From NCBI GenBank assembly GCA_036426205.1, contig CM071570.1, forward strand, positions 73,224,838 to 73,288,837: DNA of 64,000 nt, in the 5' to 3' direction. Below are positions 12,296-23,324 of this stretch, one piece after another. Under the pieces are notes generated by a model. That model had not been told where the DNA came from and ran no database searches. It saw only the letters and a list, made by a program, of their open reading frames with translations. A program made the translations under genes and the position numbers. The stretch's first letter is position 1. Every line of letters starts with the position of its first letter. The DNA comes from Ascaphus truei (lineage: Eukaryota; Chordata; Amphibia; Anura; Ascaphidae).

Positions 12296-12454
12296 CATTT
12301 CGTTACCAGCCCGTGGAGCGGTAGACCTTTGGCTGCATATTAAGTCAGGGATAGTTAGACTGTAAGGGTATATACCCTCCATGATATGTGGTAATTATTC
12401 CATTTTCTAATTCAGTGGTGGTTGCGCTTATTGTATTTCTTGTTTTTAATATAA

Positions 12455-12809
12455 TTATATAATATATATATATATATTATAATTATATATATATTATATA
12501 CAAATGGAAATATTACTGTATGCTCATTTGCATGTCTTTAAACAGGTCTGCAACCCTGCCTTTCACAAAATCACCCAGCACACAGCACTTCCACTGCAGC
12601 AAGGGATTCTGGGAAATGACATGCAAATGAGCACACAGTGCCACACTTTTGCTTCAAAACCATTCACATGGTCCCCTATAGGCTTAAGCGTGCTGCATGG
12701 TCACAGCTTTGAGCACAGCCAGGGTTAAGATATATATATATTATTATATATATATATATAGATATATATATATATTAATATATATATATAATAATATATA
12801 AATGTAATG
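12455..12809. repeat. AT-rich microsatellite blocks
   Basis: (TA)n at 12455-12500 and 12730-12800, either side of a family E fragment. Confidence 0.85.
12500..12730. repeat. Family E repeat fragment
   Basis: Shares gcaaccctgcctttcac, ttctgggaaatgacatgc and aaatgagcacacagtg with the other family E copies. Stops before the hammerhead segment, at an AT tract. Confidence 0.7.
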
Positions 12810-13371
12810 TGTGATTACCCCATCACTGTCCTCTAGAGGCTGGAACAGTGAAGTAAGTGTCTGAATGAACTGAATGAGGAAGTGTTTTAAAAGACACAGA
12901 CAGACTGTTTTCCCCAGAGAAGGGGGTGATAGAAGTGTTCCCCAGCTGCGGAAGCTGGTATAGAGGACCTACAGAGGAGTTTCTCTGGGCTCAACGTGGG
13001 GCTGAGTTCCCCTAGGAAGAAAGGAGGAGAGGCGTGCTGAAGCAGGGATGTCTGTTCCAAAACGGACTAAGATAAGAAAACCCCTTATTATTGTATGCAT
13101 AGACTGTGTTACCCTGTGGCATATGCCAGGGCATGTTTTTGGCCTGGGAACCAGCCTAGCTGGCCATGCAGTTAGTGAGGGCAAAAGCTATAGTGTAGTT
13201 AGCTTTCCATAAAGGGAATAGGTATTATTTTTATGTGTTTTGATTTAAAGGGACGGTGGGCCTGTTAGCATTTGATTTAATCCCTGTAAATAAACCCCAT
13301 GTAAGAGAATTACGACGCTTCCTGCCTTTATCTGGATCTAAAAGATGCTACAACGTGGTGTGGGCATCACA
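12810..13371 (+). repeat. LTR (solo or with short leader)
   Basis: Begins TGTGATTACC and ends GGCATCACA, with an AATAAA signal near 13289. The next bases, atatggtggagaatgcg, look like a primer-binding and leader segment, so a few internal bases may remain. Shares the block ttaaagggacRgtg with the LTR at 39634. Confidence 0.6.
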
Positions 13372-13439
13372 ATATGGTGGAGAATGCGAGCATTTAAAAT
13401 GGCCGCCCAACTGAAGTGAAAAGCAAGCAAAGTCTGTCC

Positions 13440-14237
13440 CACTGTGTACTGTATGACCAGTTGTGCTTACAGCATACACAGATAATTAAGTTAATCTCCA
13501 CTAATTTAAGTTAATCTCCTGTTACATGACCAATACAGCTACAGTACTAGAATTGTAAAATGACAATTAATCAACAGTACAGTGATCAGCTTCGTCCCTT
13601 GGTTATGTGCCGCCCTTAGACAAGAACTTTAAGGCCGCCCCTTTCTTTATCTCGTCACGTGTAGCAACCCTGGGTTCAGTGATCTACAGCCCTTCTAGCC
13701 TGCCTAGGGGTGCCATGAGCAGGGGGCGCGGCCTCCCTTCCCACTGATTGGTCGCAGGGAGGGGAGGAGCCAAGGGAGGTAAAAGTTTTAGCCATGGGCA
13801 AGTGCGGTCACTTTGCTCATGGCCGCGACCGTTTGCTGTCCTGCTCCCTGAATTGTATTGGAATTTACATTGTTCAAGCAACAGTGATAGATAGGGAAAA
13901 AATCCCCAGTACCGTGCTCAGCTATAAGGTATTCCTTGTAGAAGTAGATGTTGGTATGAATCATATATCATAAGAATAGCAAATTAGAAAAGCCGTCTTC
14001 TAAGACATGTATACCGTGTGTTCCATAAAGTTAACCCCTTCCTCTCTGTAGCGGGCGGGACCTGTATCTACCGGTAAAATCAGTGATAAATTTCTGATCA
14101 CCTAAGAACAGTTTAATGTCCCCCTAGGAAGTGTATGGGTACAAGGAACATAAGCCCCAGAGCGCAGGTGAGCGGACTGGGGTACTCACGGTTATGAGGT
14201 GTAGGCTGTTCCTTTGGCGTGCGTCACGCTGGTAGTA
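13440..14237. other. Unassigned intron
   Basis: No gene or recognised element; short GC-rich part near 13720-13850. Confidence 0.5.
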
Positions 14238-14480
14238 GACAAATGGAGAAGTCCTGCAAGAGGTAAGCGGAGCACAGCAGAGCAAATGCAGGGACTGAAC
14301 ACCAAAGTGAATAAAAGTCCTTTATTGCATGATCGACAACATGGTAGCGGGTAAGTAAAAATCTCTTACGCGTTTCAGGCGTCTGCCCTTTATCAAAGTT
14401 CTTTTATTCACTTTGGTGTTCAGCCCCTGCATTTGCTCTGCTGTGCTCCGCTTACCTCTCGCAGGACTTCTCCATTTGTT
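14238..14480. repeat. Foldback repeat with acgcgtttc loop
   Basis: Left arm acaaatggagaagtcctgca and right arm ...caggacttctccatttgt are inverted copies of ~80 bp. The loop carries the hammerhead-like remnant. Confidence 0.85.
14364..14398 (-). ncRNA. Hammerhead-like remnant in foldback repeat
   Basis: The minus strand reads TTGATAA (consensus CTGATGA), A, GGGC-AGAC-GCCT (helix II), GAAA, CGCG, TA, AGAG. Helix II pairs fully with one G-U. The change of the conserved G8 to A would make it inactive. It sits in the loop of the inverted repeat at 14238-14480. Confidence 0.35.
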
Positions 14481-14947
14481 CAAGCAACAATTCACTTTTT
14501 CCCTGGATTCATGATCATCTCTGCCGACGGCGCAATAATCACTACACACGCACGAATATCACATATACTTTGCTCATCTTCAAATCACAAAAAACATTAT
14601 AACACTCAAGCACAAACCACCATCTCTCATACATTACCGGCAGAAATGTCTCTTCAGAGTAGAACCATTCAATTACTGGCAGAGGGGCGAAAGTAAACCA
14701 AAACCACGAGGAGGGATGTTTCCGGCAGCAGTTATATGCACTCACGCAGAGAGCGGACGAGCGGACAAGGTGGTAACGCATCAACTTATGTGGACGGGTG
14801 GCCCCAGTCAGGAACTGCAACACTCTTTAGCGTTGGAAGGGGGCATGTCAACGCGTAGGTATTTAAGGCCATCGTCTGTCGCTGACGAGACGGTGAGGGA
14901 TCCGCCTCATTCTGTAGTTACAGTTAGGCTGGAAGTTGCAAGTAGCC

Positions 14948-15520
14948 TGTAGACAGACGTTCACAGAGCTACACAATTGGAGTCGTTATAATGTGAAATT
15001 ATAATAGGCTTTATTGTGCCTTTTCCTTTTTATCAGGAATTTATCCAAACACAGGGGGGAACAAAGCTTCCATTCACTTGGGAGTATTCTAGTGAAATCC
15101 TTGCACTTAGTTCACATCTCCATTAGTTAAGCATTTCTCCCATCCCAAACACATAGCATGAAAATAAGCAGATATAAGCAGTCTCTTAATAATGAAAGTC
15201 TTATCTGTTTATCAGCTGTAGAGTAAGCTTCTCTGCTCTCCTGGAACCGCACCCGTGCGTGCACAGAAAAATATCAGCATCCAGGTTTAGAAGTCTTATT
15301 GGGTGTCTTGCAATCAGCTCTGCTGTGTGGCTGGCAGAACTCAAGACATTGTGGTGTCTCCAAAGGTCAGCTCTCAGTCAGAGCTAAGGAGTCAGTCACT
15401 TCCTGTCTCAAAGGCAGGCTTTTTGTAAACAATCTAATCAGGCAGGTGGTGTTTAGTAATTAACTACCACACTGCTAGATTAAAGGAACATTACTGAACA
15501 GGGATAAGTCCCCTGTTACG
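14948..15520 (-). repeat. Solo LTR with tagcc target duplication
   Basis: Flanked by a perfect 5-bp duplication tagcc (14943-14947 and 15521-15525). On the minus strand it runs from CGTAACAGGGG (TG changed to CG) to TGTCTACA. Inserted in the DIRS left end. Confidence 0.6.
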
Positions 15521-16322
15521 TAGCCCCAGGGTGAGACAAAGGGGCAGGGCAACGTGTAGATATTTAAAGCCATCGGCTGTCTCGAACAAACCGCTGGGGG
15601 TTCGACCTCATTCTGTAATGGGGCACAGTTGCCATCGCCACCCTGCGTTGGTGGTACATCGTCAACAGCTCCGAAACGATCCGGTCGCCTGGGGGAGACC
15701 TTCTACCAGAAGGCAGGACGAGGAGTTCGCTGGGGTGGGGTCCGATATGCTGTTTGCATCACCACTCAGGACACCAGTGATTATGACGAAGAAGGCAACA
15801 AAAAATGTCAAACACAGATGCGGGGGGAGGAGGCGCAACACCTGTGGGTCTTGCCAGTACCCTGCCACCTCAGGTAACGGATACTGAGGCAGCCATTGAT
15901 GCCGGGGCACAAATGTTTGAAACAATAATAAGGGGTGTAATGCAGGACTTCTAACCATTAGCAACACTATTAGCTACATGTCAATTAGGAAACACAGGAG
16001 ACTCAAACGAGGCTCAGGTGATGGCAGCGGCGGGTGGGATAGCACAGGAGCCAGCGCAGCGCAGAACAACGCATGCAGCATTGACGATATAAACCTTAGG
16101 AGGGAACACGGGTGCATCCACTTCAACCACACCACTACCTCCTAGTCAAGTATTAGCTGAGAACGTGGGTACATCCACATCAGCAGCAACATTACCTTCA
16201 GCTTTGCCCACTCAAATCGTAGTTCAGAACACAAGCACAGCCACGCCAGCAACAACGGCGGAGGTTAAGAAGTTGTATATGGGGATTCATGCACAACCAT
16301 CGCCAGGTCATTAGGTACACAT

Positions 16323-16872
16323 TTGCTGAAGGAAGTAAAGGATAAGATTTGGGCGGGGGAATACGTGAAGATTTTAACATTGCTTCCAGGCCATAGGGAG
16401 GCTTTGGCAAGGTCAATTAAAAAGGGGGAGGCTAAGAAGGAGGACATTGAGACGTCTTTTCCCACGCACATATCAAAACTGGGCATAAGCTTTTGGAATC
16501 TTGCAGGAGTAATATGGGAAAAGGAACCACATTTGTGTTCAACACTCTTTAAGTACCACAACATAATTGGCAATGCATACCGGAAACACGAGGCATGGGT
16601 TGGTGGAAATGACGAGGAATTCAGACAGGGCATGGAGGCTAAGAGGGGAGCGATATTCTGGAAAGTTAAAGATGTGGACCTATATTTAGAACATGTTTTG
16701 GGAGGAGGGGCAAGCGACGGCGATAGGGGCGCATGTCGATCTAACACTCAAGCACACAAATCGGGTGGGAGTCATACGCTAAGTAAACATCCAGGCGTAT
16801 GTTGGGCATTTAACGAGTACAAATGTAAGTAAGACAACTGCCGTTTCCGGCACTCCTGCACAGAGCAGTCTT
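16323..16872 (+). pseudogene. DIRS-like gag, 3' part
   Basis: The open frame encodes AGEYVKILTLLPGHREAL, then SFWNLAGVIWEKEPHLC, GNAYRKHEAWVGGNDEEF and finally VCWAFNEYKCK. The spacing and the closing CW-FNE--CK...CRFRHSC zinc finger resemble the first ORF of vertebrate DIRS elements. A one-base slip at about 16827 and a TTAA-type MITE break the finger. Confidence 0.62.
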
Positions 16873-16874
16873 AA

Positions 16875-17161
16875 CGTATGGGCACGCTGGGCAGTTGCCC
16901 AGGGGCCCCACAGCATAGGGGGGCCCCACGCGTGCCCACCATTCTAAGTCTAGCTAGGAGGGCTCACTCTCCCCCCGCCCGGCACCCCAGCTCCGCTCGC
17001 TCTCCCCCGCCCGGAAATGGAACCCCGGCTCTCGTCACAACCGCTCGCAGCCTAGCAGTGCAGCACTTCCGGTGCCTGCTGCTGCTACTGAGCGTATGGG
17101 AGGCTGGGAGCGACAGTGTAGGCAGGGCCCCGTGCACTGCTTTGCCCGGGGGCCCCTAATG
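16875..17161. mobile_element. TTAA-flanked MITE inside DIRS zinc finger
   Basis: 287 bp of GC-rich DNA flanked by TTAA at 16871-16874 and 17162-17165. Ends are inverted (cgtatgggcacg ... gggcccctaatg) and the outer arms contain complementary ggggcccc blocks. A TTAA target suits piggyBac- or Kolobok-type elements; I cannot decide which. Confidence 0.65.
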
Positions 17162-17490
17162 TTAAGATGGCACTGCACCACATGTGGGGGCCAGCATACA
17201 AGAACAGAATGCCTTAGGGAACACACACAGGGATTTAAAGGTGCAGGGCAGAAGATTGACCAAGAGGGCGGCGTTTCCGAGAACCGTCGAAGCAAAGTAC
17301 CCCAATAAGGAGGCAGCCCAGCTACTTATGGAGGCGTTCAGGATTCCTTTTGAATATCAAGCGGGATCAAATTGCGAGCGTAATTTGAAATCGGTCAGGT
17401 TAAACGGATATGTAGAAAACATTAAGTACTTAGAAGTACTGAAAAAGTATCCCTATACGGTGCACTATAGACTCAATGTGTTATGAATTA
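17162..17490 (+). pseudogene. DIRS-like zinc finger end and pol start
   Basis: After the MITE, HCTTCGGQHTRTEC completes a cysteine/histidine finger. An overlapping frame then reads YPNKEAAQLLMEAFRIPF, matching the start of the DIRS reverse-transcriptase ORF. The frame ends in a stop near 17486. Confidence 0.6.
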
Positions 17491-18014
17491 TATTTAAAAC
17501 TTAAACTTGCATTTCCCAGGCAGCACATAGTTTAAAAGGTAGGCTTGAGCAGGGCCATCATTTCTTCTGTAAACGGATACGTAGCAAGGGAGAAGTGGAA
17601 AAGGAAGTCTAATTGGGGAGGATGGTGAGCCCATTTGCTTCCCCCCCCCCCCCCCTTTTAGTAATCTCAGGATTTCTCCGTTGTTTAATAATGAGTTGCA
17701 GGAGGGTGTGGAGGGGGTCATTGCGAGTCTGGCGGTACAGGCCTAATTTAAGGGGAGTTAAATAGACTCGTTGATGGCGGCAGTTGGGGGGTAAGTGCTT
17801 GTCCATGCCAGAAGGGGCTCGGGGCTGATAAAGCGACGGGTAGAGGCGAGGGGGCGAGGTCACCGGGCCATAACTTCCGGGAGCCCTCTCGCGATAACGG
17901 CTGGCTCAAGGGGGCGCAGCTACGGTTGACGGGTCCAGCGGGTCAAGGCCCGGCTGAACCTTCACTTAACCTATTAGCCAGCATTCTGTCAGGGACTAGC
18001 AGTTACGCTATTAT
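17491..18014. other. Unassigned, between DIRS fragment and LTR element
   Basis: A poly(C) run at 17641; possible further DIRS remnant but no motif recognised. Confidence 0.4.
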
Positions 18015-18018
18015 TATA

Positions 18019-18850
18019 TGTAGCCATGCATAATAATGACTGCATACATCTTCCCTGTTGGCAGTAAGTCCTGGTAAATACAGGCCTGCCAACAGTAGTT
18101 ATGGAGGTTTTCCCTCACACCCTTGTGTGGTGCCCTGTGTAAGGACGGCAGTGGCTGTATGCTCTGAGTCCCTGGATAGTGACCTCAGAGATGCGCCTGC
18201 CCCCTGGAGTATAAAGGGCACAACACTGACAGTTAGTGTTGTTGTTGTTGGAGAAATAGTAACCAGAAGGTACAAGATTGTGGAGAATCACTTTTGACCC
18301 TAGGGCAGTTAAACTAGCGTAGCCAGAGTGATCAGTTAAGTTTGTCTACGCCATACTGTGTCCAGGGACCTGGCACAGCGGTGATCTCCCTAGGAGAAAG
18401 GGAATCCCACTTCATTACGGGAGGGCGTACCTGGCAAAGGGAAGCACGAGAGATGTGCTGCTAGAGTGGGCATGCTGCAGAAAGTCTTGCAACTTTGCAG
18501 TCTGCTACACCCTGTATTCAATAAAGATGTCCTTGAGAAAAAGAAAACCACTGTGTGAGTGTGAGATTACTCAACAGTGGATGGCACCAAGAAGGAGTTC
18601 CCTCCCAGGACCATCTCTGCGGAAGCACAGATCCTGATGAGGTGGAGGCGCTGCCAATGATGTAAGTTGGACTCGTACCCACTACCTCAGTCATCCTGTC
18701 CTGATGACATCCCTAATTAACACCAAGCGGGAGGCTCAAGAGTCCTGTTACTTGCAGGTGCACCACCACACAGCCTTGTAATGGAGACTGGTTAACTACC
18801 GGGCCAAAGATGAGATTGGGTGGGTCAGGCCAGAGGGAACACCCGTTACA
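18019..18850 (+). repeat. 5' LTR of the 18-kb element
   Basis: 832 bp, TG...CA ends, TATA box (gagtataaagg, about 18207) and polyadenylation signal (aataaag, about 18521). The long part after the signal contains a second copy of the ggtggaggcgctgcc motif near 18641. Confidence 0.85.
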
Positions 18851-19426
18851 ATTGGAGGCGCTGCTGAGAGACCTGTCAACAGGACAGGCTTTTGCTAGGC
18901 ACTCATTAGGAAAGAGAGAAGTGTCTGCTGCCACTTTGTGCTGCGTGGGACGGAGCCAGGGGTAGTCAGGGAGATGCTGGAGCTGCATGCCGCAAAGACG
19001 CCTTGGGATCCGTAAGGGGTTAGTGAGTCTGGAGCCGGGGGCTATTGCTGTTCTAGTCGCCTTGAGGTAGCGCTAGCGGGGGGACGCCTAAGGGGTAAAC
19101 TGGTAACTGAGCGCAGGAATTCTGGACGGGTCCGCACTAGGCTAGCCAAAAGTAGGTCGACGCCTAAAGTACTGCATGGAAGAGCCAGAGTACTCTAGTC
19201 TCCATTCCAGATCGCTTACCAAGGAGCACAGACTGGAGGAACGTGTTACAGTAGACACAGAAAGAGTGAGCCTAGCCTGAGGTAGTGCAAACACGAGTCA
19301 GATCTACGTTAGGTACACAAGGTGGTGCACAAGGCATGTTTATTGTACAGATGTGGTAGCTGCCCCGCAGAGCGGAGCTCCACGTACAGAAAATCGGTGT
19401 TCAACGATCACGAGAGACCTGTCAGA

Positions 19427-21922
19427 ATGGAGGATCTGTACAGAACAGAAGGTCCAAGATGGCAGAGGGAGAGAACCACAAGAATGGAGGATCTGCACAG
19501 AGCAGAAGGTCCAGGATTGCGGTCAGAGGAAGAACACGCATATGAACTGTGCGTGGGTGAAGAACAGACTACAGAAGAGACTTTTGTGGGCTTGTTGTGG
19601 AATGGCGTGAAAGCCGTGGCTGCGCCGTGTTTGTCCTGCCTATGTTCTTGGGAAGATACCCCCGACAATAGTGAGGATGATAGTCTTGCGAGATGGGAAG
19701 AGCGAAATGGACTTTGTTATACCCCAATTAACAAACAGCCAGACGCTGCCTTCAATGACAGAAAAGACAATGCTCACCAAGATGGCGGTTCCCGCTTCCC
19801 CGGGATACCGCGTGGGCATGCTGCAGAAAGTCTTGCAACTTTGCAGTCTGCTAAATGTTGGCCAGGATTGGCGCCAACCAGAAAACTCCACCCCGCTGAG
19901 GAGTTTGGCGCGAAAGCTGGAGCCGCGCCCTCATGGACTATGACTCACTCCGCACCTGTGCTGGGTCAGCCTACAAGTCTACGAGACATCCCCCTAGTTT
20001 CAACCAGGGGGAGTGGTTTGCGGTTTCACCGGATGTCGACAGAGAAAATGGGAGGAAGGGTTGCTACATCAGCCCATGCCTTTCAGTTGCGAAGAGCCAT
20101 TGACCAGTATAGACCTCTGAGACGAGTGCCTCCGCTGGTAAAGATGGCTGAAGCTGCTGACAAAGTGGACCAAGGTCCTGTGATTTCCACTCACCCTTAT
20201 TCGGCTGCAGGAGGCTTCCTGATAATCCGTGTGGAGGGTGTGGAGACTGTGGCGTGTCTTTGCCTGCAGTGCAGACTGCCGGGCGGAGCCGTGGGCAGCG
20301 AAGCCCGATGCCCCCACTGCGGACTGCAGTACATGTGGCCAATGACCACATTCGTACCGGTGCAAACTGTGGGAATGGCCGGGAATGTCCCGATTCCAAG
20401 AGAAGAACAGCCGGGAGCTCTCTGGAACAAGAGTGCCAGTCCCGCAGAGTCGGAGCCATCATTGGTGCTTCCGATAGAGAAACTCAGCCATCGGAGAGGT
20501 GATCACCGAGGAGCCCATCGCCGGTCTCCTACTGGGATGCCTCGGCCGAACTGCAAACTGGAATCCTCGGACGAGGAGTGTGCAAGGCTGGCGAGTAAGA
20601 CAGTCATCAGACGAGACTGTCATACCATTGGTACGCCATGGAGGGATGAAATTCCTCGTGGTATGGAGACGCGGAGTCGAGTGTCTCCTGTACCGCGACC
20701 ACCCGATCGCCGGAGTCCCACTGCCATGGTGACTAGTGGATCGGAGGCGGGTCGATCAACCCCGACCCTGCGAGGTACTAAGACAGCGTGCCTGTTGCAG
20801 AACCGAGGGGAGGAAGAGCCGGAGGAGCGAGTCCAGAGCCAGACTGGATCGCGCAGCAGACGGGCGTTGCCGGATGTCCTGGTAGAGGAAGAGATCTCGA
20901 TTGGGGATCCATCCCAAGATGGCGTCGCAGCACGTGCGTGTGCGGAGGTGGTTCAGGCGGACCAGGGAGGCCCCGAGTGGGAGATGGTGCCGCCTCTGAG
21001 GTCAAGCAGCGGGAAACGATCCCCTACTACCAGGGGGAACGGACGTTTGAACTGCAACCCCAGAAGCTCAGCTGTTGAAGATAAAGATGGACTTTGTGGC
21101 GACGTTAAGACAGGTATCACTGGAGAGCAGGTCGAAACCCTGTCAGTACCTTCTGTTCGGTCCCGTCCCCAAACCCCGTCCACACCCAAGGTTAGCCCCA
21201 AGGCCCTAGTTAAAGCCCCTGTACCCGTCACTATTTTATTTGGGTCCAGTTCCAGCTTAGGGTTGTCCGGGGAGTCACGGGGTCCTTCCGATGATCGGAC
21301 TGGAAGCCTGGACTTGGGTACGTCGGATGATGGGTCGGAGGGAGGAGGGAGTATGTCTAGGCAAGTGTCGGTATCTAGCGATTGCCCTAGTGGGCTTAGT
21401 ATCACCGTACGAAACATCTCTCAGTATAAAAGGGTTAATGAGAGATCTGAAGGTACATCTGGGGTGTCTTCTGGTGGGCCTGATGAGGAGTCCATAGAAG
21501 AGAGTACCGATCCTAGCTCCGAGGAACGGAAGGAAACTAGATGGTGGGCCCCATTGTACGAGGGCTATGTATCATGGTTCGACCGTACTCGCTTTATTTT
21601 AGAGAGGGAAGGGGTGGTTGATCACTGGTGGGCTGCCGGTGACTTTGACGACGAGTCATACCTTAGGGCCCTAAGGGTAAGGTGGGATCGGATCCAGGCA
21701 GGCCTTATTATTCCTAAAGGGTCCGCAGGGTTGGATGATCCGGTAGAAACGGATGAGCCCCTGTCATGGGTGTTGCCCGGAGCTGCGGGGCAAGGTGGCT
21801 TGACCAGGTCGTGTCGGGCTGAACGGGCTATTGCGGCGAAGTATAGGAAGTCCCATGGGCTTGATTACCCTTATGTCCCTGAACCTCTAATGCGAGAGAT
21901 CGAGGAGAATAGGGAGAGATGA
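19427..21922 (+). CDS. 831-aa protein of unknown function (gag position)
   Basis: The first in-frame ATG is at 19427; the frame is open a little further upstream but only from non-ATG codons. The 831-codon ORF has no stop in a neighbourhood where other elements are full of frameshifts. The N-terminus has a tandem 18-19-residue repeat (RMEDLYRTEGP / RMEDLHRAEGP). Near residue 280 a pair of CxxC motifs (CLQC and CPHC about 13 residues apart) resembles a zinc ribbon. The middle is low-complexity, rich in Arg, Ser, Pro and Glu. The C-terminal ~150 residues look folded and tryptophan-rich (WWAPLYEGYVSWFDRTRF and DHWWAAGDFDDESYLRALR). It occupies the gag position, but I recognise no capsid or CCHC knuckle. 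Function unknown. Confidence 0.75.
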   Translation: MEDLYRTEGPRWQRERTTRMEDLHRAEGPGLRSEEEHAYELCVGEEQTTEETFVGLLWNGVKAVAAPCLSCLCSWEDTPDNSEDDSLARWEERNGLCYTPINKQPDAAFNDRKDNAHQDGGSRFPGIPRGHAAESLATLQSAKCWPGLAPTRKLHPAEEFGAKAGAAPSWTMTHSAPVLGQPTSLRDIPLVSTRGSGLRFHRMSTEKMGGRVATSAHAFQLRRAIDQYRPLRRVPPLVKMAEAADKVDQGPVISTHPYSAAGGFLIIRVEGVETVACLCLQCRLPGGAVGSEARCPHCGLQYMWPMTTFVPVQTVGMAGNVPIPREEQPGALWNKSASPAESEPSLVLPIEKLSHRRGDHRGAHRRSPTGMPRPNCKLESSDEECARLASKTVIRRDCHTIGTPWRDEIPRGMETRSRVSPVPRPPDRRSPTAMVTSGSEAGRSTPTLRGTKTACLLQNRGEEEPEERVQSQTGSRSRRALPDVLVEEEISIGDPSQDGVAARACAEVVQADQGGPEWEMVPPLRSSSGKRSPTTRGNGRLNCNPRSSAVEDKDGLCGDVKTGITGEQVETLSVPSVRSRPQTPSTPKVSPKALVKAPVPVTILFGSSSSLGLSGESRGPSDDRTGSLDLGTSDDGSEGGGSMSRQVSVSSDCPSGLSITVRNISQYKRVNERSEGTSGVSSGGPDEESIEESTDPSSEERKETRWWAPLYEGYVSWFDRTRFILEREGVVDHWWAAGDFDDESYLRALRVRWDRIQAGLIIPKGSAGLDDPVETDEPLSWVLPGAAGQGGLTRSCRAERAIAAKYRKSHGLDYPYVPEPLMREIEENRER

Positions 21923-22312
21923 GAGAGGGGGAGCCATAAAAGGGATACAGGCCGAGCAGAGGGTAGCTCAATTGATGAGGGTATGGAAGATAGGGCGCAG
22001 TGTATATATGCACAAGGTGGTATACTGCAATGAGCGAGGAGTACCCAGAGAATACAGCGTGACTGTACATGATGCCGCGGGGCGAGAGGTGAAGAAGCCA
22101 GATCCTCGGCATTATTATTGAGTATCCAATAGAGTGGTCTGTTGTTTTCTTTAGCGCTCTCTGCTGGTCAGTGAGTGTACTAGGCTTACATTATTATGTT
22201 CATGTGATGATGTTTGCTATGTTATTTGTGTGTTCTTTTGCAGTGTTTCCTGGCGCAAGGTACACCAAATTTAGGTCCCAGCCGGGACGGTGGGTATCAA
22301 CGAGGGGGAGTA

Positions 22313-23149
22313 TGTAGCCATGCATAATAATGACTGCATACATCTTCCCTGTTGGCAGTAAGTCCTGGTAAATACAGGCCTGCCAACAGTAGTTATGGAG
22401 GTTTTCCCTCACACCCTTGTGTGGTGCCCTGTGTAAGGACGGGAGTGGCTGTATGCTCTGAGTCCCTGGATAGTGACCTCAGAGATGCGCCTGCCCCCTG
22501 GAGTATAAAGGGCACAACACTGACAATTAGTGTTGTTGTTGTTGGAGAAATAGTAACCAGAAGGTACAAGATTGGAGAATCACTTTTGTGACCCTAGTGC
22601 AGTAACTAGCGGTAGCAGAGTGATCAGTTAAGTTTGTCTACGCCATACTGTGTCCAGGGACCTGGCACAGCGGTGATCTCCCTAGGAGAAAGGGAATCCC
22701 ACTTCATTACGGGAGGGCGTACCTGGCAAAGGGACAGCACGGAGAGATGTGCTGCTAGAGTGGGCATGCTGCAGAAAGTCTTGCAACTTTGCAGTCTGCT
22801 ACATCCCTGTATTCAATAAAGATGTCCTTGAGAAAAAGAACCCCACTGTGTGAGTGTGAGATTACTCAACAGTGGATGGCACCAAGAAGGAGTTCCTCAC
22901 CAGGACCATCTCCCTGCGGAAGCACAGATCCTGATGAGGTGGAGGCGCTGCACATGATGTAAGTTGGACTCGTACCCACTACCTCAGCTACCTGTCCTGA
23001 TGACATCCCCTAATAACACCAAGCGGGAGACTCAAGAGTCCTGTTACTTGCAGGTGCACCACCACACACGCCTTGTAATGGGAGACTGGTTAGACTACAC
23101 GGGCCAATATGAGATTGGGTGGGTCAGGCCAGAGGGAACACCCGTTACA
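22313..23149 (+). repeat. 3' LTR of the 18-kb element
   Basis: 837 bp, nearly identical to the 5' LTR, with the same TATA box and AATAAA signal. Preceded by a purine tract at 22301-22310. Confidence 0.85.
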
Positions 23150-23324
23150 TATATAATAAACAAAGCTGCAGCCTTTTATAGCTCCAGAGCGAGTCTGTCG
23201 TTATTTGTATGTCTGTGTGTGGGTAATGGTAAAAGAAGGAAGGGGGGGCTTCCTCGCAGCCTCCCTGGTCATGCACGATCCCAGCAGATAACATTGTCAA
23301 TTTAAAGCAGCAATCCTGTTTTCC

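Larger units (their letters stand above)
14819..17490 (+). mobile_element. DIRS-like retrotransposon fragment
   Basis: A left end with two tandem copies of an ~85-bp block (around 14845-14925 and 15550-15620), a gag-like ORF and the start of pol are all on the plus strand. It is interrupted by a solo LTR (14948-15520) and a MITE (16875-17161). No tyrosine recombinase or full RT is present. The DIRS assignment rests on the gag and pol-start motifs given below. Confidence 0.65.
18019..23149 (+). mobile_element. LTR retroelement with a single long ORF and no pol
   Basis: Two long terminal repeats (18019-18850 and 22313-23149) begin TGTAGCCATG and end CCCGTTACA. They flank 3.46 kb of internal DNA. 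The outside bases TATA (18015-18018 and 23150-23153) form a 4-bp target duplication, in AT-rich DNA. A purine tract (cgagggggag) abuts the 3' LTR and a TGGAGGCGCTGC segment starts 3 bases after the 5' LTR as a possible primer-binding site. The LTRs differ mainly by scattered single-base changes, so the insertion is young. No protease, reverse transcriptase or integrase is present, so it must be mobilised in trans if at all. Confidence 0.85.

Noticed and set aside
19322..19426. N-terminal extension of the 831-aa ORF
   Set aside because: The frame is open but has only GTG-type starts; the first ATG is at 19427.
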